This document shows, in pieces, positions 23,116 to 31,932 of a stretch of DNA of 32,144 nt (position 1 is the first letter of the stretch; each line of letters starts with the position of its first letter). The position numbers and the translations under genes are program-made. The stretch lies in assembly GCF_900609065.1 (NCBI RefSeq), contig NZ_UXAU01000016.1, positions 1 through 32,144 of the forward strand, written 5' to 3'. Origin of the DNA: Arthrobacter ulcerisalmonis (GTDB taxonomy: Bacteria; Actinomycetota; Actinomycetes; Actinomycetales; Micrococcaceae). The notes below the pieces were generated by a model. It was not told the origin of the DNA, searched no databases, and worked only from the letters and a program-made list of their open reading frames with translations.

Positions 23116-25239
23116 CTAGATACTGGACGGATCTGTAGGCGGTTGCAGATGAATCCGATCCGGATCACCGATGAAGCAATAGAAGGCAGACTCCGGAACA
23201 TAATCGTGCTTCAGCCAGTTTGTAACGCGATCCTTGTCCCCGAAACCGTCGGCGATTTCTAACAATCGGGCTTCCGTATCACCGTAGACGTTCCCGCGAC
23301 GGAGTCGCTTCGTTGAACCTCCGAGCTTGAATAGTTCGTGCGGTGAGGGACCCCCGGCAGGAGGTCGAGTCATGAACCACTCTTCAAACATCGGATGTCC
23401 AGACGTTACATCGTGGACAGCGTTACTCGTCTGAACGCGATGCCATACTTCGCGGACCGACTTATGGTCCGCTCGGCCGGCCAGAACTTCGATCATGTAG
23501 ACGAAAAAGCGCTGCATCAACACCGCGTTGTGTACTACGTTGACGGGCACCAGTGTCCCTAGCACGGCGATGGCGCCTTCGCGCAGAAGAAGATCTGTAA
23601 TCGTAACGGCGCCGGTCCCTCTCGGCGCCACGTGGCAGGCGCTCAAAATGACCAACGGCGGCAGCGGACCAAGGTCTACGCCGAATGAGAATCCTTTTCC
23701 GACTTGAATGCCCGCCACATTCTGCGCGGGGTTGTAAAAGCCGTGGGCACTAATTACCAGAACGTCTGGTTGGTGCTCTGCGATCGCATCTCTTAAATCA
23801 TCAACGGATAAGGTCATTTGGTATGTCATTGATGATCGAGGATCGTCCCGGGAGAACATTTCGGAGACCGCTCCCCAAGCCCGTCGAGATGCTTGGCCGA
23901 CCGGATCCTCGGCAACAATGCACTCGGCCACTAGCACCTTGAACCCCTGGCCAAGCTGCGCGTTGCGTCGTGGCAACAAAGCATTCGGGACCGATCTGGT
24001 CAAGGGCACGAGCGGCCGGTACGAAACGGGCATCAAACATGAGAGCGGGTCAGATGACCCCGGCGGAGTGCTGAGTCCGATGGGGAAACTTCCGATGATG
24101 GTGAGAGCGGAGGCCCGCATCAGGTTGTTCGCTAAGGGGTCTTCCCAAACTGGCTGTATTGCCTTGTTCAGCTGTTTTAGCAGTTTGCGGACAGCCAACG
24201 GACGCGCGGTTTGGCCACGCTTTGCAAGGTCGGCACAGTGCTGCTCTAACGCAGCCAGGGCTGTGAATGCTTTTGGCGGAACGGCAGGCATCGTTATCCC
24301 CAAGGAGTCGTCAGCGATCGCTTGATGCGCAACCAATAGTGCGATGACCGAGGACTCGATGTCAGAATCGGAGGCATCTTGGTAGCGTTCAGGCCAAACT
24401 AAGATTGATGGGCGAACCGGGGCCGCGACGGGAGTATCCTCGTGTTTCAGTTGGTACAGGCGCCGCTGCTTTGGGGACACTCCCGGAAGACCGATCGTGA
24501 GTGGGCGCCGCAGCCGCTGCGCTGCGGCTTCCCACTCCGACGGCAATCGATCCTCTGCCATTGGGACATTCTCGGAGTCGAGCTGAGCGAGTGCAGCGAC
24601 GAATGCTTGAATTCTCCAGGCCTCAAGAACCATGCTCTCTGGATCTGTCGGCAGCTCCACGTTCTTGTTGCCGACTTGTCGTAGGAGGCGACGCATGGGC
24701 AGTTCGATTCCCCCGGTTTCCAATGCCGTTACAGGTTCGATGCCGGTTTTGCGCAGTCCTGCCGAGACAGAAGCAGACTGGTTCTCGGCGATGGTCTTCC
24801 AATGGGTCCGTAACGAAATGGTCGAAAGCTCAGAGAATACGGCCGGGGACAGGCTGAAACCAAGATCACGGCCCAATCGAGCCAGCTCCGCTTGCTCATC
24901 GTCAGGACCTATCAGCAGGGTGCGAGACCATTCTTTCGGAATCCCTGTCACCGCTCGGCGCACTAAACCCATTGGCACTAGCAGTATGTTGTGCGCGAAC
25001 GCTGCCTCCTGCAGCCAAGGCAGGTACTTAATTCGAATATCAACGATGTCATGAGGACTCTTGGGCAGATGAAGACAATACCAAAGAGCCGGAAGCGCTG
25101 GAACGATCTCTCGGGATAGTAGCTGCGGTCGCGTACCGCCCTCGCCTGATTGCTCCCAATCAGTAGTGATGGGGCTATAAGCGGCATCCGAAGCGTCCTC
25201 CGAGGAGAACGCCACCACGTAGAGGATTGGTTCGCTCAT
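23116..25239 (-). CDS. CHAT domain (caspase-like) protease
   Basis: This encodes 707 aa. The C-terminal ~300 residues are a CHAT peptidase. DVLVISAHGFYNP carries the catalytic His near residue 499, and LVILSACHVAPRGTGAVT carries the Cys near residue 535. They are followed by the typical LLLREGAIAVLGTLVPVN block and a downstream helix pair. The N-terminal 400 residues are soluble and not recognisable; no TPR repeats, signal peptide or membrane segment is evident. CHAT proteases cleave protein substrates on activation and are effectors in several bacterial immune systems. It is transcribed divergently from a helicase-nuclease gene across 217 bp. GGAG about 11 bases before ATG 25239 supports the start. 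The partner and substrate are unknown. Confidence 0.85.
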   Translation of the reverse strand: MSEPILYVVAFSSEDASDAAYSPITTDWEQSGEGGTRPQLLSREIVPALPALWYCLHLPKSPHDIVDIRIKYLPWLQEAAFAHNILLVPMGLVRRAVTGIPKEWSRTLLIGPDDEQAELARLGRDLGFSLSPAVFSELSTISLRTHWKTIAENQSASVSAGLRKTGIEPVTALETGGIELPMRRLLRQVGNKNVELPTDPESMVLEAWRIQAFVAALAQLDSENVPMAEDRLPSEWEAAAQRLRRPLTIGLPGVSPKQRRLYQLKHEDTPVAAPVRPSILVWPERYQDASDSDIESSVIALLVAHQAIADDSLGITMPAVPPKAFTALAALEQHCADLAKRGQTARPLAVRKLLKQLNKAIQPVWEDPLANNLMRASALTIIGSFPIGLSTPPGSSDPLSCLMPVSYRPLVPLTRSVPNALLPRRNAQLGQGFKVLVAECIVAEDPVGQASRRAWGAVSEMFSRDDPRSSMTYQMTLSVDDLRDAIAEHQPDVLVISAHGFYNPAQNVAGIQVGKGFSFGVDLGPLPPLVILSACHVAPRGTGAVTITDLLLREGAIAVLGTLVPVNVVHNAVLMQRFFVYMIEVLAGRADHKSVREVWHRVQTSNAVHDVTSGHPMFEEWFMTRPPAGGPSPHELFKLGGSTKRLRRGNVYGDTEARLLEIADGFGDKDRVTNWLKHDYVPESAFYCFIGDPDRIHLQPPTDPSSI

Positions 25240-25378
25240 CTAAAATTCTGCTCCAAAGTCCGCGCCTCCCTTGACGGTTGTGGGCACTATTCTTGCATCT
25301 CGCCAGGTGCGGCCAGAGTGTCGCAATCATGCCTTCTATTCCTCTTGGGTAACTTTGTATAACCGCGCTCAGGGAGAA

Positions 25379-25388
25379 CACGTACGTG
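25379..25388. promoter_or_regulatory. Palindrome in the CHAT/helicase divergent promoter region
   Basis: CACGTACGTG is a perfect 10-bp palindrome lying 69 bp before the helicase-nuclease start, in the 217-bp shared upstream region (25240-25456). It could be an operator. No clear -35/-10 pair could be assigned with confidence on either strand. Confidence 0.3.
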
Positions 25389-25456
25389 CTTAGATTGGCT
25401 CTCGGAACAGTCCGGTCTGATCAACAGCAGTGCTATACATAGGAAGGTCGGTTGGC

Positions 25457-28400
25457 ATGGTCGGCGTTCAACATCTCTCGATGCGGGTCCCGTGGCGGGA
25501 TCGGGCGTGGGACGACCGTGTTTGTGACTCGCCGTTGGGGAACTCTTCCTGCACCCTACTTGCGAATATCGGTACCCGACGTGACGATGTCTACGAACAG
25601 GCCAATGCGGGTTCGACCATTACCTCCCTGGACACCAGCAGGCTGCCTTGCCTTAGCGAGCGGGCGACCTTCATGTCACCGACCGGCTATCGGGTCATCA
25701 AGACCCATCCCTACGGCAACAATCGTGCCCTCAAAGGAACTCTGCACCCGACACCCGTTGAGGTCCCGGGCTACGCGTTTGAAGCGGTGCCATTCCGGTG
25801 GCTGAACCGAAGCTCCCTATATGAAGAGGTGGATGTAAGACGGGTCCGAGGTTTTAACCCGGACGCCGAGAGCGCCGCCGATGACGCGTTGGGCTGGAAC
25901 GACGCAGCGTGGGTAATGGATGGAGAAAACCAGCAGGCGGTCATCCGGGAGTTCTTCGACCCGGTCGTGGCTGACGACTCCTTGGTGCTCATGTACCTCA
26001 AGCACTCACCGTTCCAAGAAGGGGATCTCACAGGACGGCTCCTTGTCGGCGCCGCGCGGATAACCCAGGTCATGCAGCCACCGATATGGCGGCAGAGCGG
26101 GCACCCGCCTTTCAACTCCTCGATGTGGGAGACCATCGTGACGCACAGCCTGCGCCCAGACATGATCGACGGGATCCTCCTGCCGTACCAGGAGCTGGTG
26201 CCACTCCTGGACGCGGGCACCGACGTCTCCGCAGCATTGGCATGGGCACCTGAGGGCCGCGACATCGAATTCTCATACGTCACGGAACATGTCAGTGACG
26301 ACGCGGCAATCCAGGCCCTCACTAGTCTTTTGGCGGCAGGCAGAGCCTGCCAGGATCTCGGTGTAGCGTTGCCGGACACGGCCCTGGCATGGGTTGAAGC
26401 TCAGCTCGAGCGGCTGTGGCAGTTGCGTGGGCCTGTCCCTGGCTTGGCCGCGGTGCTGGGACATCTCGGTGTCGAACGACCTCACGTGGCAGCACGCGCG
26501 GTTGTGGCGGCATGCGATGACAGTGCCGACCCATGGGAATATCTTGCCGCGGGATTTGCTGATTGTGCGCATTTCTGTGCCGCCGTGCAGGGTGTTCTCG
26601 GACCATCGATCGGACGAATCTGGAATGGGCAGGATCAAGAGACACAAGAGGCTCTCAGGCTCCTGTCGGCCATGGACATCAGTCAGGTTCAGGTGACAGC
26701 TCTAATGAAGGGCGACACGGCGGTCTCCTTGACGATCGAGGAGTTGCTGGGAAACCCGTACTGGGCCTCGATCTGCACCTACGGACGGGACGAACACGTT
26801 CCGTTCACCACCGTCGACCGGGCCTGTTTTCCCCCTGCCCATGTCACTTGGCGAACGCCACTTCCGGATGTGGCCCGCATGGATGACAACCTCGACCGTC
26901 GACGCATCGAGGCGCTGTTGATCGATGTTCTGGAGGGCCGCGCCATTCATGGCGACACGCTGCTCCCGCAAGGTGAGGCCCTCGACGTCGCTGCCGAATA
27001 TGAACTGACCCAACCGCCCCGACTCTCTGCAGTCGTGCTCAAGGGCCTCGGTCTGGATCATGCATCGCTGCGGAACATGCAGGACGCAGGGGTATGGTCG
27101 CCACTACTTGCCGTTGATCTTGCGGACGGCACCGCCGGGCTGAAGTGCCTGCGCCATGATGACATCTCCTACATTATCCGTGCATGGGTCGAAGAGCAGC
27201 GAGCCAAACCCGCTTACGGCGAATTAGTCACCGCCCGCGAGTTGCTGGATCGATCGCTAGACGAAACTATCGCCAGGTCGCCAACCAGCGGACCCGACGC
27301 AACCGAAGAACGGGCCCGAGCCGAGAAGGCCGCTGGGCTTTCCCAGATTTTCTCTTCACCGCTGAGCGTGCTGATCGGCCCCGCAGGCACCGGCAAGACG
27401 ACGCTGTTGCGTGCTCTCGTAGGGCTCGACGGGATCGTCAACGGATCTGTCATCCTACTTGCACCCACCGGTAAGGCCCGCGTCCAGTTGCAGACCAAGG
27501 TTGGGCATCCCGCCAAGACCTTGGCCAGCTTCCTGGCACGTTCCGGCCGGTGGGACGGCGTGCGATACCGTGCGACTGAAGACGTCCGCACCCGCGTTCA
27601 GGCGGATCTCGTCGTCATCGACGAGGCCTCGATGCTCACCGAGGAGATGCTGGCGGCAACTTTGGATGCCGTCCGCGAGGTCAAACGGATCATCCTTGTC
27701 GGCGATCCGCGCCAGCTCCCGCCGATTGGTCCGGGGCGCCCGTTCGTTGACCTAGTGACCGAGTTGCGCCCTAACGAATTCTCCGGTGCTGGGCGTGTGG
27801 CCGCCGGGTACGTGGAGCTGACGGTCACCAGGCGTCAGTTGCCCGATGGCAGCGACGGAGTCAGGCAAGACCTACAGCTTGCGAGCTGGTTCGGGGACCG
27901 CTCGGGCGGCGCCGACGATTCCATCTGGGAAGATCTGCGGCAGGATCCCTCAACGCCCACCGTCACCTACGAACCTTGGGGAGGCCGCACCGCGGTCGAG
28001 GCCTTGACAGATGCGCTACAACGCTTCCTTCCGGCTCTCGCCAATAACGATGACCCAGAGCGCGCGTTCGCGTTAACCTACGGCGGTACGGAAAACGGTC
28101 AGTACCTGAACTGGGAACTCGGGGCAGGGAAACACGCAGAAGAATGGCAGATCCTGTCTCCAACCCGTTCTAGAGCGTTCGGCGTCACCGAACTGAACCG
28201 CCACCTGAAGCGCACCTACCGTACGACGGATCTTAGCTACGCCAAGCAATATGGACGGTCAAACGTCCCGCGCCCGATCGGACCCGAGCAGATTACCCGC
28301 GGCGACAAGGTTATGCAGACCCGCAACTCCCTGATGAGAGGGTGGACGCGCGACCAAACCGTTGAAAAACTGGACTATGTCGCCAACGGTGAGATCGGTG

Positions 28401-29284
28401 TCGCGATCGGCCGTCTCGTCCCCGCGGCCCAGCGACCAAAGAACTCCCTGCAACTGGGCGTGGAGTTTTCTTCCCAACCTGCCGTCACGTACTCGTACTG
28501 GCCTTCTTCGACCGATGACCCGCCGCTGGAGTTAGCGTGGGCCGTTACGGTACACAAGTCGCAGGGATCAGAGTTCGGCACCACATTCCTTGTGCTGCCT
28601 GCGCGCACCAATATCTCTCGCGAGCTCATGTACACGGCGCTCACCCGGCAACGCGACCACGTAGTGATCCTCCACGAAGGAACGCTCGAGGATCTTCGCG
28701 AGCTAGCCAATCCCTGGCGATCAGAGACTTCTCGGCGCCTCACGGACCTATTTGCCCCACCCCAGCCGGTCACACTTAAAGTTCGAGGGGAATCGCGCCG
28801 ATTCGAACGAAAGCTGATGCATGTAACGGCGAACGGCGTCCCGGTAGCTAGCAAGAACGAGGTCATCGTCGCTGCGATCCTCGACGAACTCGTGCCCGGC
28901 CATTGGGAGTACGAGAAGCCACTCACAGGCACCGACGGCCGAACCGTCCTACCAGACTTCACGATCACCCTCCCGGACGGACGAACAATTTACTGGGAAC
29001 ATGCCGGCATGCTCGACCTGCCCGCATACGCCCGCAAGTGGTCACTTAAGCAACAGTGGTACGCCGACCAAGGCATCGCATCACACGATAACGGAGGCGG
29101 AACAAAAGGGATCCTGATGTGGACCGACGACCGCGACGGTGCGGATGCCCAGGCGTGGAAGAACCTCGCCTCGGCCATCTTTGGGACGATCCTGCCCACC
29201 CACCAGCCGCAGGGGACCGACGGACCTCGTGGCCGCCGCGCAGCAAGAAAGCTCACTCCAGCCAGGCCTCAATCGAAACCGTGA
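25457..29284 (+). CDS. RecD-like helicase with N-terminal Cys module and C-terminal nuclease domain
   Basis: This encodes 1275 aa. Residues 5-75 are a module with Cys23, Cys32 and Cys65 (MRVPWRDRAWDDRVC, NSSC, RLPCLSERATFMSP). Residues ~80-600 are poorly recognisable, alpha-rich sequence. Residues 630-1080 are a superfamily 1B helicase of the RecD/AAA_30 type: Walker A GPAGTGKTT (641-649), Walker B VVIDEASML, GDPRQLPPIGPG (749-760) and a C-terminal UvrD-like AWAVTVHKSQGSEF (1027-1040) with TALTRQRDHVVI. Residues ~1125-1210 look like a PD-(D/E)XK nuclease: SKNEVIVAAIL (Glu1135), LPDFTI (Asp1167), IYWEHAG (Glu1181). ATG 25457 with GGAAGG about 10 bases upstream is chosen over GTG 25430. It is divergent from the CHAT protease, with insertion sequences downstream. 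A defence or DNA-processing role is inferred. Confidence 0.85.
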   Translation: MVGVQHLSMRVPWRDRAWDDRVCDSPLGNSSCTLLANIGTRRDDVYEQANAGSTITSLDTSRLPCLSERATFMSPTGYRVIKTHPYGNNRALKGTLHPTPVEVPGYAFEAVPFRWLNRSSLYEEVDVRRVRGFNPDAESAADDALGWNDAAWVMDGENQQAVIREFFDPVVADDSLVLMYLKHSPFQEGDLTGRLLVGAARITQVMQPPIWRQSGHPPFNSSMWETIVTHSLRPDMIDGILLPYQELVPLLDAGTDVSAALAWAPEGRDIEFSYVTEHVSDDAAIQALTSLLAAGRACQDLGVALPDTALAWVEAQLERLWQLRGPVPGLAAVLGHLGVERPHVAARAVVAACDDSADPWEYLAAGFADCAHFCAAVQGVLGPSIGRIWNGQDQETQEALRLLSAMDISQVQVTALMKGDTAVSLTIEELLGNPYWASICTYGRDEHVPFTTVDRACFPPAHVTWRTPLPDVARMDDNLDRRRIEALLIDVLEGRAIHGDTLLPQGEALDVAAEYELTQPPRLSAVVLKGLGLDHASLRNMQDAGVWSPLLAVDLADGTAGLKCLRHDDISYIIRAWVEEQRAKPAYGELVTARELLDRSLDETIARSPTSGPDATEERARAEKAAGLSQIFSSPLSVLIGPAGTGKTTLLRALVGLDGIVNGSVILLAPTGKARVQLQTKVGHPAKTLASFLARSGRWDGVRYRATEDVRTRVQADLVVIDEASMLTEEMLAATLDAVREVKRIILVGDPRQLPPIGPGRPFVDLVTELRPNEFSGAGRVAAGYVELTVTRRQLPDGSDGVRQDLQLASWFGDRSGGADDSIWEDLRQDPSTPTVTYEPWGGRTAVEALTDALQRFLPALANNDDPERAFALTYGGTENGQYLNWELGAGKHAEEWQILSPTRSRAFGVTELNRHLKRTYRTTDLSYAKQYGRSNVPRPIGPEQITRGDKVMQTRNSLMRGWTRDQTVEKLDYVANGEIGVAIGRLVPAAQRPKNSLQLGVEFSSQPAVTYSYWPSSTDDPPLELAWAVTVHKSQGSEFGTTFLVLPARTNISRELMYTALTRQRDHVVILHEGTLEDLRELANPWRSETSRRLTDLFAPPQPVTLKVRGESRRFERKLMHVTANGVPVASKNEVIVAAILDELVPGHWEYEKPLTGTDGRTVLPDFTITLPDGRTIYWEHAGMLDLPAYARKWSLKQQWYADQGIASHDNGGGTKGILMWTDDRDGADAQAWKNLASAIFGTILPTHQPQGTDGPRGRRAARKLTPARPQSKP

Positions 29285-29361
29285 CGAGCGGAGCAGACGT
29301 AGTCGAGGCATGTGTGTTGGCCGCTGACGAATTGAGAGTTTAGGAGCGCAGGAACAGTCGT

Positions 29362-29533
29362 TAACCGGCCCTTCGCTCGAGGCATGCTTCGTCTGTTGAA
29401 TTCGGCAGTGCCGGTGGCGGGCGCTGGACGTAAGTAGCCTCTGAGTCGGTAATTGGTGAAGTTTCGGAAACCCCGAGCCGTTCTGCGGGTTTCGATGACG
29501 CGCGTGATTCCTTCGGGCCGTTTGATGCGCCCT
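29362..29533 (-). pseudogene. ISL3-family transposase, C-terminal remnant
   Basis: On the minus strand the sequence encodes GRIKRPEGITRVIETRRTAR followed by GFRNFTNYRLR. The GRIK-KR...GFRNFTNYR pattern is the conserved C-terminal end of ISL3-family transposases. The match begins abruptly at the left end of the IS481 element, which cut off the rest. The frame stays open past 29362 into the 3' end of the helicase-nuclease gene, so the original stop is lost or lies in altered sequence. Confidence 0.65.
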
Positions 29534-29541
29534 AGGTGTAC

Positions 29542-30430
29542 TCAGCCAGCAGGTTGGTTGCATCTGCTGATGGGTGGTCGTCCTTCGAGGGCTGCGTGGT
29601 TTCGGCGGTGGTTGTAGAAGTTTAGCCAGCCGGTCAGTGCCTGTGTTCGGTGGTTGCTGGAGTCGTAGGCGTTCTTGTAGGCCCAGCCTTCTTGCAAGGT
29701 GCGGTTGAATCGTTCGGCTTTGCCGTTTTGCCACGGGCTGCGGGGCTTTGTGCGCCGGTGTTTGGCGCCGAGGTCCTTCATGACGGTCGCGAAGGCTGTT
29801 GACCGGATGTAGGCCAGGGCGTTATCGGTCATGACTTCTTGAACGGGTGCCCCGTTCGCGGCCATGAACGCTGCGGCGTTGGCCAGAAACGCTGCGCAGG
29901 TCGGGCCCTTTTCGTCCGGGAGGACCTCGACATAGGCCAGGCGTGAGTGGTCGTCGACGGCCACGTGGACAAAGTCGTAGCCGAGTCCGCGGCCTTTCAC
30001 GGCTTCAGACCGGCCATGAACACGCCAGCCGCCGCCGGCTGGGATTCTCCCGAGTTTCTTCACGTCAATGTGGAGCAGTTCAACGGCGGTGTCGCGTTCG
30101 TAGCGGTGGTCGGTAGCCCGGCCTGCCCTGATGCGTTCGCCGCTGATCGGGTCCAGCTCCCACAACCGGGCCCTCGCGGTGCTCGGCACGAGCTGCGAGG
30201 ACCTCATCGATCTTCCTCGCGGGGGTGGCGTGCGGGCAGGAACGCGGACGTGAAGACCTGTCTTCCATCCCGTCCCAGCCGTGCTCCAGATAACGTCGGA
30301 ACCACCGGTGGGCGCAGGTCCGGGAGACACCCATTTCCTTCGCCACGTGGGCCAGGGGGCGGCCCTCCAGAACACGCTGGACAAGGATGCCTCTACCGGC
30401 AGGAGTCAGACGGGCATTACGGTGGACCAT
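29542..30430 (-). pseudogene. IS481-family transposase, frameshifted with internal deletion
   Basis: From ATG 30430 the first frame encodes the helix-turn-helix region (MVHRNARLTPAGRGILVQRV, then MGVSRTCAHRWFRRYLEHG) to VLAARAEHREGP. Near 30165 the frame shifts to LWELDPISGERIRA, then HIDVKKLGRIP, VDDHSRLAYVEVLPDE, VMTDNALAYIRS and PRSPWQNGKAERFNRTLQEG, which carry the DDE catalytic residues of the rve integrase domain. Some 20-30 residues that normally link the two parts are missing at the junction, so this is deletion plus frameshift rather than programmed shifting. The stop lies inside the left terminal repeat. Confidence 0.85.
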
Positions 30431-30484
30431 GAAGACCTCTTAGTCGTTCGGTGTGTGTGGTAACCACCAACCTAAGAGGTCTTC
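30431..30484 (-). repeat. Inverted repeat in the IS481 transposase leader
   Basis: GAAGACCTCTTAG (30431-30443) and CTAAGAGGTCTTC (30472-30484) are perfectly complementary, with 28 bases between them that include a smaller GTGGTAACCAC palindrome. Adjacent to the transposase start codon, the hairpin could block translation of transcripts that read in from outside. Confidence 0.55.
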
Positions 30485-30560
30485 ACCCTTTTACGATGTA
30501 ACCAACGTCCTGGCTGAGTACACCTGATATGTAGAGGATTCTTGTCAAGAGGGCAAGGGT

Positions 30561-30593
30561 GAGCGGCCCACGGCTGGTTGTCGTGGGCCGCTC
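30561..30593. terminator. 12-bp hairpin downstream of the IS110 transposase
   Basis: GAGCGGCCCACG (30561-30572) and CGTGGGCCGCTC (30582-30593) pair perfectly over a 9-nt loop. On the plus strand GTTTTGTG follows, resembling a rightward terminator. On the minus strand it lies about 235 bases after the transposase stop and could be part of a structured RNA at the element's end. Confidence 0.5.
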
Positions 30594-30825
30594 GTTTTGT
30601 GTTCGTTCGGGGTCCTGTTCCGGGGTGGCTGGCGCGTCTTGATCGACGGCGCTGTCAGACTGATATGCGCGGGTTGGTTACCGCAGGACGAGGTGTTCGG
30701 CTGGAGGGGTGCCGGTGGTCTAGCAATGTCGGGCGTCACCGGTTGGTCGCCGGTTGTCCATAGGTGTATCGCGGGTCTCCTCCACGCTGCCGAGCCATCG
30801 AGCCCAGGCCGGGAACGGCACACAT

Positions 30826-31932
30826 CTACTCATCCGTCCATGGCTGTTCCTGTTGGATTGCTGCGGCGAGGGACCAGCACCAGCCGGCCAGTTCCCTCGC
30901 GACGGCGACGTTGGCGATGACCCTGCGTTTGTGTCGGGCTTCGAACTGGTCCCACGTGCGGTGCAAACGGTGATTGCCTTGGTGGCCGCGGGCCCGGGAA
31001 GCTTCGTCGGCCGCGTTCCAGCGGGAACGCATGTCGCGGCTGACGTTGTTGTAGGGCCGACGGTGGTGCCAGGCGGCCTCGACCAGCAGGCGGCGGGCGT
31101 GGGTGTTGCCGGTCTTGGTGATCCCGCCCTGGGACCGGGAAGCACCGGAGGAATGCTCGGAAGGGACCAGGCCCAGATACGAGCCGATAGTGCTGCCGCT
31201 GAAGCGGGTCCAGTCACCGATCTCCACTGCCAGACCGAAAGCCGTCAGCACCGAGATTTCTCTCAAACACATCAGCGCCCGGACCACCGGGGCGTAGCGG
31301 TCAGTGAGGGCCAGGGCGGTGATCTTCGCGTCCAAACGGTTCCTGCGGTCCAGTGTCAGTTCCGCCGCTTCAAGGCTGGACTCGTAGGCGGCCTGCAGCG
31401 CAGGGTTATCGAAGTGTTGCCGGCGCAGCCAGGTGTGGTGGGCGTCGGTCCAGGCATTGTTCCCGGAGTAAACCAGTCCGTGGCGAAGGAGAAGCTTCGA
31501 GATCCGATGCCTGGCCCGCATCAGGTCTGCCCGGACGTCCTCACGGGCACGGACGAGATCCCTGGCTGCTTCATCGGCGTTTTCAGGAACCCGCACGGGC
31601 GTGATCTGTCCAAGTAGCGCCAGCCGGGCAAGATGCTCAGCATCCCGGGCATCTGTTTTCACCCGGTCCCCGGAAGGCCTTTGCAGCTTAGACGGCGCTG
31701 CAACCAAGCACTCGATCCCTGCAGCGGCCAGCCGCCGAGCCAATCCGAAACCGGTCGGGCCTGCCTCATAAACGACAAGGACAGGACCACGCAAACCCGA
31801 AACCCACTCCAAAACCCCGGACTCGCTGCCGGCCAGGCTCTGACGGAGGATTTCACCGGTTTCCTGGTCTATCGCGCAGCCCTTCACACTGTGGGCATGG
31901 ACATCCAAACCGACGTAAGTACGCTTATTCAT
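30826..31932 (-). CDS. IS110-family transposase (DEDD recombinase)
   Basis: This encodes 368 aa, the full family length. The N-terminal RuvC-like domain shows TYVGLDVHAHSV (Asp), VVYEAGPTGFGLARRL (Glu) and RVKTDARDAEHLARL (two Asp), the DEDD tetrad. The C-terminal Transposase_20 region includes IGSYLGLVPSEHSSGASRSQ, with the catalytic Ser in the SSG segment, and GNTHARRLLVEAAW. These recombinases work with a structured bridge RNA encoded in the element's non-coding end. GGAGG 8 bases before ATG 31932 supports the start. No damage is visible, so it may be active. Confidence 0.93.
   Translation of the reverse strand: MNKRTYVGLDVHAHSVKGCAIDQETGEILRQSLAGSESGVLEWVSGLRGPVLVVYEAGPTGFGLARRLAAAGIECLVAAPSKLQRPSGDRVKTDARDAEHLARLALLGQITPVRVPENADEAARDLVRAREDVRADLMRARHRISKLLLRHGLVYSGNNAWTDAHHTWLRRQHFDNPALQAAYESSLEAAELTLDRRNRLDAKITALALTDRYAPVVRALMCLREISVLTAFGLAVEIGDWTRFSGSTIGSYLGLVPSEHSSGASRSQGGITKTGNTHARRLLVEAAWHHRRPYNNVSRDMRSRWNAADEASRARGHQGNHRLHRTWDQFEARHKRRVIANVAVARELAGWCWSLAAAIQQEQPWTDE

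Larger units (their letters stand above)
29534..30525 (-). mobile_element. IS481-family insertion sequence (inactive)
   Basis: The element is bounded by inverted repeats: AGGTGTACTCAGCCAG at 29534-29549 and its complement CTGGCTGAGTACACCT at 30510-30525, with similarity continuing inward. The left flank reads CCTAGG, fitting the NCTAGN target known for IS481, but the right flank CCTGAT does not repeat it, so the two ends may no longer sit at the original insertion point. The length of about 0.99 kb is typical. The transposase inside is broken. Confidence 0.85.

Noticed and set aside
22859..23119. 86-aa open frame on the plus strand
   Set aside because: No ribosome binding site, no recognisable family, and it covers decayed sequence beside the rearranged pseudogene.
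29542..30430. Programmed frameshifting in the IS481 transposase
   Set aside because: The two frames do not overlap as a continuous protein: a block of about 20-30 residues is missing at the junction and no slippery sequence is present.
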